DNA of 64,000 nt from Vibrio plantisponsor (GCF_013041605.1 NZ_JABEQC010000005.1:124001-188000); one strand, 5' to 3'; positions 26,101-35,127 are shown, counted from the stretch's first letter. Notes: generated by a model from the sequence alone, not told the origin. Made by a program: numbers and translations.

Positions 26101-26282
26101 ACAACTGGCACTTTTACCCAACGTTTACAACGGCACAATGCTGTACCTTCATGAAGCTTCACGCATCGAGAACGGATGATTCCTTCGCTATCACAAATGC
26201 AGTGGCCACAAATACAAGTGACCTTACTGACTAGCTGAGTGGTTTGGTTTAGCTGATGATTTTGATTTGGTGCAACACTCAT
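26088..26282 (-). CDS. Small zinc-finger phage protein (Com-like C-terminus)
   Basis: Sixty-four residues, starting with GGGG six bases before the ATG. Cysteines are arranged CxCGHCxC and later RCVKL...LCRCKRW, giving at least one zinc site. The CRCKRW end resembles the Mu Com protein, a zinc-finger translational activator, but the rest does not. It lies between the SNIPE-like gene and the Mu F-like gene. The stop is inside the bidirectional terminator. Confidence 0.55.
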   Translation of the reverse strand: MSVAPNQNHQLNQTTQLVSKVTCICGHCICDSEGIIRSRCVKLHEGTALCRCKRWVKVPVVKKT

Positions 26283-26375
26283 TGTAATCCCCTAGCAACT
26301 GACTGATTGTCTCTAACTTTTTGACTGACGTAAGCATTATAAGGAAATCTACGTGGAAAACAGGGGGCAAGTTAT

Positions 26376-27464
26376 TCACAGGCTATCAGTATCAATACCG
26401 TTACGTTTCAAAGCTGGTTCTACATGCTTCCAAGGCGTTGCAATCATATTTTGAGACAGGATATCCCGATGTAATGCGGATACCTTCTTATCATGGCCAA
26501 GCACCGCTTTTTGTGTGCCTCTGCTCTGCCCTTTTAACCAATCAATGCGATTTGATGTATTAGTTCTATCGTCTTCTGTTATTTCATCGATGAACACCAC
26601 TTGTTCATAACTCAATGTATTTGGATGCGCCGGCCATGGGCTCTTTCCTTTGGGATAAACACCTTTTCCCAAGCCATACAAATTAACCCTGGCGTGCATA
26701 TCGCAAATATCCCGCCTTGGGTGATTAGGGCTAAGTTTAAATTTGGTACCAACAACAAACTCATCCTCAAAAGCTGAATTCTGAAAAGCCATGCCATGAG
26801 CTCGGTTGATTTCAGTTCGCATCACTCGCTTAATTTGGTGATACGGTGCGCCTTGATCATCAATCAAGACATCTTTCATTTTTTTATTGAGTGCTGAGTT
26901 GCTTGCCATGTTTGCCTGTTGAGAAATCTCAGAAGGTACCGCCTCAGCTCTTCGTTGATATTCCTGAGCAGCATCAGCCGCGGAGTTGCCCAAAATAACC
27001 GCACGTTCTACAGCCTGAATTAACTGTTCTTTTGCGTTGCGATGAACACGCCAGAGACGATCGCTAAGCTGCAAACCATCTTTTTGCTTCATAGTTCGCA
27101 CAGCTAAAGCCGCTGAATCAATAGACTGCGAAACTCGCTCTGCAGGGATAGTGGTTGAAAACGTATTACCACCGTTCTTGGCCGCTTCAACGATATAACC
27201 ATCAACCATGTTCGATTGAGTGAGATTTATCTGATTAAGGATGCCTTCAATCTGAGTGGTAAGAGCCTGTAACTGGGAAAGTCGAACCATGCCTAGTTCA
27301 TCTGCAGCATTGGTAATGAGATATTGAATTTCGACTAGTGCAGACTGATACAGAGTTGCCAGTTCCATCATCGCCTGCGCATCGAGTTCATTGGTCGCCC
27401 TTTCTGCTGCCTGCATCGCTCTACGAATGGTGGCTTTTACCTGAGTACGTTCATTCTCGGCCAT
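26376..27464 (-). CDS. Phage minor head protein (Mu gpF-like)
   Basis: About 362 residues from the ATG at 27464; a GTG at 27473 overlapping the portal stop is an alternative start. The C-terminal half contains the SPP1 gp7/Mu F signature, with SPNHPRRDICDMHARVN and KGKSPWPAHPNTLSYEQVVF. These proteins are injected or structural head morphogenesis factors. It follows the portal gene, matching Mu order. Confidence 0.8.
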   Translation of the reverse strand: MAENERTQVKATIRRAMQAAERATNELDAQAMMELATLYQSALVEIQYLITNAADELGMVRLSQLQALTTQIEGILNQINLTQSNMVDGYIVEAAKNGGNTFSTTIPAERVSQSIDSAALAVRTMKQKDGLQLSDRLWRVHRNAKEQLIQAVERAVILGNSAADAAQEYQRRAEAVPSEISQQANMASNSALNKKMKDVLIDDQGAPYHQIKRVMRTEINRAHGMAFQNSAFEDEFVVGTKFKLSPNHPRRDICDMHARVNLYGLGKGVYPKGKSPWPAHPNTLSYEQVVFIDEITEDDRTNTSNRIDWLKGQSRGTQKAVLGHDKKVSALHRDILSQNMIATPWKHVEPALKRNGIDTDSL

Positions 27465-27469
27465 TGCAT

Positions 27470-28846
27470 TCACCCGTTACTGATTGAAGTTGCGCTTTCG
27501 CCTTTCGGCTGGTTGTTTGGCGTGATGCTAACTTTCGGTTTTCCGTCTTCCTCATCTTCCAGTTCGTTATGCTCTGGATAAGGGTCATTGCTGTTTGCCT
27601 CTTCTTCTCGCATTGCCTCAGCTCGTTGAGTATCAACACCAGCTGCTTCCCAGGCAAGTTTACGCGGCATACCCAAAGCCTGATATTTAAGAGCCAAATC
27701 TGCACGTTGGTTTTTGCTGTCAGTCATACGTTCAGCGAATTGGATCTGGAACTGATAAGAATCTGGGTTAATGCCAGCTAACAATAACTGCAGCTTAAAA
27801 CCATCTTCATAGGCATAAGCCAATGCGTCCTGCAATGAATCTATTTCTTCGTAATAATCACGCTTCAAGTCTTCGAGAACATCACGAGCTAAGTCATCCA
27901 CATAACCAAACAAACCTTTTGGCGCTGGAGCACCAGAGAAGAAAGCATCAATCAGCAAGGTGATATCTGCGATTTGTTCCAGGTTAGCATCACCACCAAC
28001 CGCGGTAACACTGAGTTTGTTACCGTAAAAGTCGGTAGCAATTTCACCAGATTCACCTTCTACTCGCTCTCGATATTCATCCAGAGCCTTTTGGTCAGCG
28101 CCATCTAATGAGTGAGCTAGCTTCTGCGGTGCTCGAGTACGACGACGAATAACGAGGTCTTCTTCCGTCATATTCAATTTCTGCCAAATACCGCGGGAAG
28201 CGTCCATATATGGGCGCCCCATACAACCCATATCATCGAAGTTATCAGGGTCTAAACGGCTAACCGTCAACTGCCACAATGGAAAGGTACACAGCTCTTG
28301 CATAGTCACTGGGTGAACCTGACGAAACGCTTTCTTGGTATCTTTAAAACGCCCTGTTTGGTCAACGATAGGAATAATGGTCTCTGTAGGCATACGCAGT
28401 GAGCCTGTTACCTGACGCAATTCATTGACGATCCATTGCAGAGGAAGGTTGCCCTCTTTGGCCAAACCAGCGGCATCACTCATTAGCTTCATGCGGTTGT
28501 TTATCTGCAGACGTAAAACAAACTGCTGCCATAGTTTGTTAATTCGTGGGCTTTCTTTACCAATCCAATGCAATTTCAAACCGCCTTTAGTGGCATCACG
28601 AGCTATACGACGGTGGATTTTCTTCACCCTTGGATCAACCTTATCCATATATCGAATAGTTACGATGGCAGCTCTTAATTGAGGGTCAATTTGCATTTGG
28701 TCATAGAGGTACTGCACCGAACGTTCCGGATCAGCAATATGACCTTTCTCTGTTGTTGCCTCTCCATGATGGTTACCTGATGTATTAGGCGCGGAAGGAA
28801 GAGGTCTATTTCTCAAGATGGCCCAAATTTGGGAGAACTTGCTCAT
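27470..28846 (-). CDS. Portal protein
   Basis: A 458-residue protein directly after the large terminase (ATGA overlap) and before the minor head protein, the usual portal position. It has N-terminal helical regions and a long C-terminal acidic tail (EHNELEDEEDGKPK). The middle has the segment EEDLVIRRRTRAP followed by NLEQIADITLLIDAFFSGAP, typical of portal wing/stem regions. The portal is the dodecameric DNA gate in the head vertex. Identity rests on position and general pattern. Confidence 0.75.
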   Translation of the reverse strand: MSKFSQIWAILRNRPLPSAPNTSGNHHGEATTEKGHIADPERSVQYLYDQMQIDPQLRAAIVTIRYMDKVDPRVKKIHRRIARDATKGGLKLHWIGKESPRINKLWQQFVLRLQINNRMKLMSDAAGLAKEGNLPLQWIVNELRQVTGSLRMPTETIIPIVDQTGRFKDTKKAFRQVHPVTMQELCTFPLWQLTVSRLDPDNFDDMGCMGRPYMDASRGIWQKLNMTEEDLVIRRRTRAPQKLAHSLDGADQKALDEYRERVEGESGEIATDFYGNKLSVTAVGGDANLEQIADITLLIDAFFSGAPAPKGLFGYVDDLARDVLEDLKRDYYEEIDSLQDALAYAYEDGFKLQLLLAGINPDSYQFQIQFAERMTDSKNQRADLALKYQALGMPRKLAWEAAGVDTQRAEAMREEEANSNDPYPEHNELEDEEDGKPKVSITPNNQPKGESATSISNG

Positions 28847-30441
28847 CGTAAATTCCTTAGCTGATCGAATGCGCTTGGGGCGCCTAGAAGTTGTTCGCGT
28901 GTTTTATGGTGAATAGTGATGATGCTTGGTACTGGCGCAGCGCCTTGAGTAACGAGTGCCCAATGTGAAGCCATGTGCGCGTCAAATAAGTCATCACCTA
29001 GAGCTTTCTTCACCATCTGATAACTGCTGTAACTGCCCGCTTTCACAGGTGATGGTTTGATGTTTTTGAGCTGCCTTGGCAGGCTGACGTAATCTTCTAA
29101 TGCTGGGTCAGTATCCCGATCATCAACGTAAGGAAGCACCATTTGACGGTTGTGGTATGCGCTACGTAATGACTGAGCCATTTGGTGTTTAGCCATGCCT
29201 TCAAAACGCAAAGGGGAAAACGCCCATTCTGGCCATGTGGTTGCCGTGCTCTCACCGCCACCAATACTTTTGCGGTCGATTTGCGTTAAGCCTTCAGCAA
29301 ATAGATCATCGTTAACCTGCGTGATAAGCCCGATACCAAAGGCGTCACCGATGGCGTAATCAGGGCGAAAGTAACGCCAGAATCCGACCAAATCTTTACG
29401 AATAACGCTTTCATCCGTTCCCGGGTGCCAAGTTTTAGCGAAGATAACGACCGAAAAATTACCGATTTGTTCTTCGACAATCAGCGAAGAACGAGAGGAA
29501 GCTAGGTTTTCACCGTGGCCTGTATGGTCATAACCAAAAGACAGTACGCCACGTTTTTTGTAAACGGTGTAAGGTTCCGGCTCTACTGGTTCCAAACCAA
29601 TGCGAACGCCAACCTGAATGGCATAACGAATGTACTTTTCCCAAATCAGGTTTTTAGCGGCAACGTTAATGCACAGCAGCTGACGAATGTATTCATCTTC
29701 CGGCAGCTGCTTACGCATCGACATGATGAATTCTTCATTCAGAATCCCGAGCTCAATACCAAGGTAGCAATCAACCGTTGGCAGGCAGCTATATTCGCCA
29801 GAATCTATCAACCCGCTGAGAGTATCAGCGCCTTTGAATACTCCAGTGATGCGGATTTGTGGTTTGTTGATGGCTGTTTTACTGGCACCTAAGCGGCGAT
29901 TGGAGCCCATCATCAATAGGAATCGACCGTAAAGACGATCAGAATCCATATCATCAACTTCTTCTAATGATGCCCAGGTTAAGTCACCACCATCGACGTT
30001 GGCCATGATGCCGTAAGCTCGCGCTTTTGAACGGTTAGCGAATTCGTAGTAGGTGTCTGCCAGCTGCTTACGCCCCGATTTATACGCGATGTATCCGTTT
30101 AAAATGTCAGAGCGGCGAATTGCATCCAAATGATAACTAAGATTCACCAATGACTGGGCTTCACGAGGCGCAACAATACCGCCCTCCTGATCGCCATTGA
30201 TAGCGTTGTACTCCAAAAAGTACATTTCTTTGACGGCAGTTTTACCAGTACGTCGGCAACTGTAATCAACCGTATTTTGGTGCGTATCCATTTCTTCCAT
30301 TTTGAGCAACTGGACAGGGTCAAGCTCTACGTTATGAACATGTTTGTGCCACATGCCGTGGTTTCCGGCATATCGCAGAATCTCAGTTTCAGCCCTACTC
30401 TGGATTTCAACCCGCTCTTTCGCTGTAACGCGTTCAGCCAT
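28843..30441 (-). CDS. Terminase large subunit
   Basis: A 532-residue terminase. Walker A is the deviant SCRRTGKT at residues 61-68, and Walker B is LTWASLEEVDD near residue 155. The nuclease domain starts near residue 285 with FGYDHTGHGE, then WRYFRPDYAIGDAFGIG. It cuts and pumps the genome through the portal. It overlaps both the preceding gene and the portal gene. Confidence 0.88.
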   Translation of the reverse strand: MAERVTAKERVEIQSRAETEILRYAGNHGMWHKHVHNVELDPVQLLKMEEMDTHQNTVDYSCRRTGKTAVKEMYFLEYNAINGDQEGGIVAPREAQSLVNLSYHLDAIRRSDILNGYIAYKSGRKQLADTYYEFANRSKARAYGIMANVDGGDLTWASLEEVDDMDSDRLYGRFLLMMGSNRRLGASKTAINKPQIRITGVFKGADTLSGLIDSGEYSCLPTVDCYLGIELGILNEEFIMSMRKQLPEDEYIRQLLCINVAAKNLIWEKYIRYAIQVGVRIGLEPVEPEPYTVYKKRGVLSFGYDHTGHGENLASSRSSLIVEEQIGNFSVVIFAKTWHPGTDESVIRKDLVGFWRYFRPDYAIGDAFGIGLITQVNDDLFAEGLTQIDRKSIGGGESTATTWPEWAFSPLRFEGMAKHQMAQSLRSAYHNRQMVLPYVDDRDTDPALEDYVSLPRQLKNIKPSPVKAGSYSSYQMVKKALGDDLFDAHMASHWALVTQGAAPVPSIITIHHKTREQLLGAPSAFDQLRNLR

Positions 30442-31399
30442 TATTTACCTCGCCATCAATGACATCAGCGTCTTCTGCAGAATATTCCTGATTGTGTTCC
30501 AGCAAAATGTCGTCACTTCTCACTCGTTGCTTAGAACGGGAGATCATGTCGCGTAATCCGTCCATCTGTTCTGACATCTTGCGTTGATACTCAAGTGCGG
30601 ATTCACGTTCATCTTCATGTTCTAGCGTTTTGCCCATCTCGATACCGTGGTCAATTTGGACTTTAGGAGTCATGTTGAGGTCAGCCATCGACATGTTGTT
30701 TTTGCTTAACATCTCAAGCATTGGCTTGAGCAATGGGTGTGCTTTCACTTCCTCAATGGTTTCCGTCACGCCATGAGCATTTTTGTACTGTCCTATATGG
30801 AAACCGCCTTCTTTATCGAAGTCATAAACGGGATTACGCAAAGCTACACCATCAGACACGATGGTTTGCATCATGTCCTGAAATATCGCGGCCAAGTTCG
30901 CCTGGTTGATAGCATGCAGCTCAGTGAGTTTTGTTGGGTCATTGGACTGAAAGGCGATTAGGTGCTGCATCATCAGTTCAGTTCGTTTAATACAAGCAGG
31001 CTGAGTCGCGCAATAGGCATGGTCAACATCGCAGGTTTTACACTGCGGGTATTTGCCAGGTCGAGCAGGGAAAAACAAGGCTGTTTTTGCGTTGGCGCCG
31101 TGCTTAAGTGCGTTGAATCGACTGACTCCCCTGTTACTCACTTCCTGCAAATTTGCTGATGATTTGGCTTTGCCTTCCGTTGTTCTTGGTCCTGTCGCTG
31201 CCAGTACTGCACAGAACTGGCCGACCTCCCAAGGAACTTGCTGTACTTCGCGCTGACAGCTGTCGCAAATAGCGAAATATCGATATGGATGCGCTCGGCT
31301 TGGTTCTTCTTCAATGCGTGATGCTTCGCTCTTAAATGTGTAATCACAAGAGGCGCACTTGAATGTAATCATGGACTTTGGCTGTTTATGCTCGTTCAT
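30434..31399 (-). CDS. Zinc-finger packaging protein (possible small terminase)
   Basis: A 321-residue protein starting at the ATG at 31399, which overlaps the preceding TGA. Two zinc-binding clusters are visible: CASC and CDSC near residues 15-50, then CKTC and CATQPAC near residue 120. The sequence SRFNALKHGANAK between them resembles small-terminase DNA-binding segments, and the C-terminus is acidic. It comes just before the large terminase, so a DNA-recognition role in packaging is inferred; the family is not certain. Confidence 0.6.
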   Translation of the reverse strand: MNEHKQPKSMITFKCASCDYTFKSEASRIEEEPSRAHPYRYFAICDSCQREVQQVPWEVGQFCAVLAATGPRTTEGKAKSSANLQEVSNRGVSRFNALKHGANAKTALFFPARPGKYPQCKTCDVDHAYCATQPACIKRTELMMQHLIAFQSNDPTKLTELHAINQANLAAIFQDMMQTIVSDGVALRNPVYDFDKEGGFHIGQYKNAHGVTETIEEVKAHPLLKPMLEMLSKNNMSMADLNMTPKVQIDHGIEMGKTLEHEDERESALEYQRKMSEQMDGLRDMISRSKQRVRSDDILLEHNQEYSAEDADVIDGEVNNG

Positions 31400-32091
31400 C
31401 ACACCATTTCGCCTGATTTTTGATTGTGATTGGAGGGATCCAAATCAGTAATCATCTTTGAAGCTAAGTTGATGCGTGATTGCGACGCGGTTTGGCCAGT
31501 CCAAAATAAAAGGTGTTGTGAAACTTTGTACTTGGGAACGCCTGCATTAAGAAGGCTGAACATTAGGATGTGTTTTAAATGCGTATTCCAGGTATTAAAA
31601 AGAGGGACGTAAACTCGCAGCGTTCGTCTTCCCGGGTAGAAAGCAACGTCGTAAAGAGTTTTCCATATAAAGCGGTATTGTTCCGGAGATGTCGAATAGT
31701 AGACTTCAAACCAAGGCTTAGATAAACGCTGAGCATCAAGCCAAAGCTCAAACTCATCAGTGGTCATCTGCAGGTGTTTGTCCTTCAACTTACCAATTTG
31801 AATGCGTAACCGATGACCAGTCCGGAGTTCTTCTAAACCTCGCCACAACTCTAAAAACTTTAATGCTCCGATATGGTTCTGGATTTCAGCCCAATGGCTT
31901 GGAAGAGGTAAGCAGCTAAATGCTTTTTCTAATTCACGGTCACTTAATGAAAGTTCTAATTTGGTGTAGTTATCTAGGTACCTACCCCCCTCTATTGGCA
32001 GGGGTAAATCTTTATGCCGAGCCCCCACCCCATGAGTAGTGACCTGATGATCCTTAAGTACATCTAGATATTTTTGAATTGAACTGCACAT
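31399..32091 (-). CDS. Unknown phage protein in the packaging operon
   Basis: A 230-residue protein beginning MCSSIQKYLDVL with no recognised domain. It has several Trp- and Leu-rich helical segments (LWRGLEELRTGHRLRIQIG) and a stretch FYPGRRTLRVYVPLFNTW. It overlaps the next gene and is first in the leftward packaging operon. A packaging or regulatory role is possible. Confidence 0.5.
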   Translation of the reverse strand: MCSSIQKYLDVLKDHQVTTHGVGARHKDLPLPIEGGRYLDNYTKLELSLSDRELEKAFSCLPLPSHWAEIQNHIGALKFLELWRGLEELRTGHRLRIQIGKLKDKHLQMTTDEFELWLDAQRLSKPWFEVYYSTSPEQYRFIWKTLYDVAFYPGRRTLRVYVPLFNTWNTHLKHILMFSLLNAGVPKYKVSQHLLFWTGQTASQSRINLASKMITDLDPSNHNQKSGEMV

Positions 32092-32187
32092 TACCTAGTC
32101 CTTTATGAAAACTGTATCCAGTAAACACAAAGGCTCGGTCACCACAGTAAGCTGATGAACTGCGCATTCTGTTAGTATGTGCAGCTA

Positions 32188-32201
32188 GTGATACATATCA
32201 C
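32188..32201. promoter_or_regulatory. Palindrome with CRP-like core upstream of the packaging operon
   Basis: GTGATACATATCAC is a perfect 14-bp palindrome in the 328-bp gap between the packaging operon (start 32091) and the small + gene (32420). It has GTGA-N6-TCAC, the CRP core, but the outer bases differ from the full consensus. It may be a CRP or phage-regulator site. Confidence 0.4.
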
Positions 32202-32419
32202 GTTTCAGAGTTTGGTCGTTTCGAAGGTGAGTTCTCAAGGCTCCCGCAATCGTCCGACAACATCCAGTATACCTGAGTTTAGAAAATAAGTTAAAGACGG
32301 GTTATATAAGTTCTAAGACGTTAAAGTGCAGTAAGGAAGTCTGTGTAGAGCTCTCAAATATTCTAAGATTGAATTGGTACTAACTAAGCAAAGCTATCAA
32401 CAATTTCAAGGAAAGACAG

Positions 32420-32572
32420 ATGGATGAAGAAAATGAAGTTTGCCACGTATGTGGTGGGTCTGGAGTAGGTAAAGCGACTGGACGTACACAACAAGAGTGG
32501 GAAGAAGAAGGTTGTCCTTATGACCCTATTCAATGTCAGCATTGCAACGGTTCAGGAGTGGAACCAAGCTGA
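32420..32572 (+). CDS. DnaJ-type zinc-finger mini-protein
   Basis: Fifty residues with AAGGAAAGACAG upstream of the ATG. Two CxxCxGSG-type motifs (CHVCGGSG near residue 8 and CQHCNGSG near residue 39) form a DnaJ-like cysteine-rich zinc module, as in RNA- or protein-folding cofactors. It converges with the GroES-like gene next door. Confidence 0.6.
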   Translation: MDEENEVCHVCGGSGVGKATGRTQQEWEEEGCPYDPIQCQHCNGSGVEPS

Positions 32573-32591
32573 TATAACTAACGGGGAGTAA

Positions 32592-32843
32592 TTAAACTCC
32601 CCCACAATTAATGAACGATATCTCTGCTTCGTTAATAAACAACCAGGTTTGGCCATTACATGCTACTTCTAATCCTGAATAAGGATTGAATTGGACCTGA
32701 TGGCCAACACTAACCTCTTTAACTTTTGGCCCTGTAGCTGTAACGGTACCTCTGTTCACAGGGATGTCCGGAATCCAAAGTAAACCTTCAACCGGCTTAT
32801 CACGCTCAATGACTACCCAATCGTGCAATGGTCTTAGCTTCAT
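32592..32843 (-). CDS. Phage GroES-like co-chaperonin
   Basis: An 83-residue protein with the GroES opening (MKLRPLHDWVVIERDKP) and the conserved GTVTATGPKVKEVSVGHQV core. The mobile loop that contacts GroEL is shortened, with a hydrophobic LLWIP segment instead of the usual IVL. Cellular GroES is about 97 residues. T4 gp31 is a phage precedent that replaces GroES for large capsid subunits. Its start overlaps the end of the recombinase gene. Confidence 0.8.
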   Translation of the reverse strand: MKLRPLHDWVVIERDKPVEGLLWIPDIPVNRGTVTATGPKVKEVSVGHQVQFNPYSGLEVACNGQTWLFINEAEISFINCGGV

Positions 32844-33886
32844 ACCAATTTACCTTTCTTGAATTCGTTCAATAATGCCGTAACTGGAGTGTCCATCTTA
32901 CTTAATGGGTTTCCTTTATCGAGAACATTAGTCATCTTACGCATCGAGATATGAGTGTAAATTTCTGAGGTCTTTGGGTCAGCATGTCCCATTAGCGCTT
33001 GGATTTGCAGTGTAGAGGAATCGGACTCGGCCAGCTCGGTACCAAACAGGTGGCGAATAGCATGAGCATGTGCCTGGTCTTCAGGAACTCCGGCATCAAT
33101 AGCGTATCGTTTTATCATTCTATCGACTGCTCGAGTAGATAAACGACGCAACTCGCCTCGATGTTCCCATTCAGGAACGTGGCGATTACGCAAATTAACA
33201 AACAATACTTGATCACCGTTCTCGAGTAAGCGGTCAACATTTCTTAAGTCTTGGTGGCCAAGATATGCTTGGACTAAAAGCATGGCTTCAAGTGGTACCG
33301 GCACTAAACGCTCACGTTCACCTTTCTCTAATGTTCTTATGGCCAAACGCTCAACTTCACCATACTGATACCAGATTAACTGTGATTCATTCAACCCACA
33401 CAAACCAGCAACCCGAAAGCCACAACCAATGAGTAATGCCAACATAGCACTATCTCGAACACCAGATAATGACGATAAGTCAGGCTGAAACAATAATGCC
33501 TCGGCACTTTTAAGCCCCATGAACCTTGGAAGCCTGCGTCCCATTCGGGGGTAAACCAAATCTTGAGCCGGGTTTTTAGAAACCATACGGCGTTTAGCAA
33601 GAAAAGAATAAAACCCTCGAATAGCAGCAACAGCAACTTTTCTCGATGCTGCTGAATAACCAGCTCGATGCAACCAGCCGCCAGAGAACTGCTCCAAAAT
33701 TTTAAGCTCAGCGTTAGCAAAGTTTCCGTCCAGAAACTTCCCCAGTTGGTTAAGCAACCCTCGATATTTCCTCACTGTCCTAGCACTGCAATTCTCATTC
33801 TCCTGCTTCCAGGTAAGAAATTGATCAATTAGATCCGATTGGGTTGATGAAGCTTTCATTTCTTTGGCAGGGGCAGAAAAATCCAT
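32840..33886 (-). CDS. Tyrosine recombinase, XerC/D-like (probable prophage integrase)
   Basis: A 348-residue recombinase with a SAM-like N-terminal domain and a C-terminal catalytic domain: Arg158 in GCGFRVAG, His275-x-x-Arg278 with His279 in HAIRH, His301 in LMGHADP and Tyr310 in EIYTH. It is the recombinase closest to the attR (2.4 kb), but it points inward and is separated by the endolysin and AbiJ-like genes. It forms a two-gene unit with the GroES-like gene. Confidence 0.85.
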   Translation of the reverse strand: MDFSAPAKEMKASSTQSDLIDQFLTWKQENENCSARTVRKYRGLLNQLGKFLDGNFANAELKILEQFSGGWLHRAGYSAASRKVAVAAIRGFYSFLAKRRMVSKNPAQDLVYPRMGRRLPRFMGLKSAEALLFQPDLSSLSGVRDSAMLALLIGCGFRVAGLCGLNESQLIWYQYGEVERLAIRTLEKGERERLVPVPLEAMLLVQAYLGHQDLRNVDRLLENGDQVLFVNLRNRHVPEWEHRGELRRLSTRAVDRMIKRYAIDAGVPEDQAHAHAIRHLFGTELAESDSSTLQIQALMGHADPKTSEIYTHISMRKMTNVLDKGNPLSKMDTPVTALLNEFKKGKLV

Positions 33887-34525
33887 GGACTTGTGGGCTC
33901 GCTAAGTGAGAACTAACTGAAGCTAGTATTTACAAGGCTTTCAGCAATTTGGAGGGCTTTAAATAATCCATGGAAAAACATATGGAGCTTAAAAAAACAT
34001 ATGGGATAAAAAATGAACAATAAAAATTATCTATGGGGACCTATTTGCGCGCATTTCTCTTTTCCTAGTTATCTATCTCTCTCTTTTTATTAAATAAAGA
34101 AAGAAAAGAAAGAAGAGCAGCGCAAAATTGATCAATTTGCCAATACATGGAAAAACAAAGCGAATGCATGGGAAAAATAGACTAATGCATGGGCGTAAAT
34201 TTATTACAAAACCAGTAGAAATGTGGCATTGAGAAAGATACTCCATATATTCACAGGTTTTGACTAAGTATGCGTGACATCGGAATTGACAGAGCAGACT
34301 CAAGCCGCCATCTTATTTTTCATGTCCAGAGCCCTGTCTGCGCGCCCATATTCTCTAAGGGGGTGCGGGGGACAGAACAATTAGGAAGTCGAAGCGCCTT
34401 TTTATGATGGGCGTTCTTTATATGGGGTAAGAGAACGTACGTTAGTGTATCGACACCTTAAAGAACGCCCTCTTAAGGGTTTTCCAACAAGATAAGAATG
34501 CACATGGCAACCAAAGGAGAACGCT
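33887..34525. other. Non-coding regulatory/att-like region with repeats
   Basis: Six variants of a CAT(AT)GG-purine motif occur between about 33,967 and 34,198, and a purine/pyrimidine-asymmetric stretch lies near 34,075-34,120. A large imperfect palindrome lies at 34409-34470, 55 bp before the endolysin gene. Apart from a possible spurious ORF, no gene is visible. The combination could be recombinase arm sites, an origin or a promoter region. Confidence 0.5.
34409..34470. repeat. 62-bp imperfect palindrome with central AACGTACGTT
   Basis: The outer arms GGGCGTTCTTTA and TAAAGAACGCCC are perfectly complementary (12 bp). A second palindrome AACGTACGTT sits almost exactly at the centre (34434-34443), and GTGTATCGACAC lies in the right arm. 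The middle parts of the arms do not pair well. Confidence 0.7.
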
Positions 34526-35086
34526 ATGTGTATACCTAAACCAAGAACTATTAATGAAATCATCCTTGAAGCTATGAAAAAGGAAGGATTCAGATCAAAC
34601 CACGTTGATGACCTGGGCGGAGATACTACTTACGGCATAACAGAAGCTACGGCTCGTCGCTTAGGCTACAAAGACTCAATGGCTAACTTGACGCCGGAGA
34701 TAGCCTATTCACTCTATCTAAACGAATACGTGCAACGGGTTAACTTTGACGACATACACGCAGTTAGTGCAATTGTTGGTGAAGAGGTTATTGATACCGG
34801 AATTAACATGGGTCAGAACACCGCAGCTGTATTCCTGCAGCGTTGGTTAAATGTATTCAACAACAAGCAGTCTTATTACAAAGATTTGGTCATCGATGGC
34901 CAAGTTGGTCCAGCAACAATCACTGCTCTGAAGGCGTTCTTAAGCAAACGTGGCCAAGAGGGTGAAGTGGTATTGTGGAAATCGCTCAACTGCAGCCAAG
35001 GCGGCCGTTATTTGGATATCACTCAAGCCAGGGAAAACAACGAAAGCTTCGTTTATGGATGGATGAGAAATCGGGTTGGTATTTAA
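34526..35086 (+). CDS. Endolysin, glycoside hydrolase 108-type muramidase
   Basis: A 186-residue endolysin with an AAAGGAGAACGCT ribosome binding site. The catalytic glutamate is Glu20 in KKEGF, in the position of the GH108 EGG motif, followed by DLGGDTTYGITEAT. A C-terminal peptidoglycan-binding-like part follows from about residue 100 (NTAAVFLQRWLNVF, then VDGQVGPATITALKAF-like DGQVGPATITAL). It would cut the glycan strands of the host wall. It is on the strand opposite to the holin-like gene. Confidence 0.82.
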   Translation: MCIPKPRTINEIILEAMKKEGFRSNHVDDLGGDTTYGITEATARRLGYKDSMANLTPEIAYSLYLNEYVQRVNFDDIHAVSAIVGEEVIDTGINMGQNTAAVFLQRWLNVFNNKQSYYKDLVIDGQVGPATITALKAFLSKRGQEGEVVLWKSLNCSQGGRYLDITQARENNESFVYGWMRNRVGI

Positions 35087-35127
35087 TCTTAGATGAAAGT
35101 TGAGGCCCATTAAGGGCCTCAACTTTT

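Noticed and set aside
34073..34303. Minus-strand 76-codon ORF in the non-coding stretch before the endolysin
   Set aside because: The sequence is hydrophobic and low in complexity, overlaps the repeat region, and no ribosome binding site or family similarity was seen.
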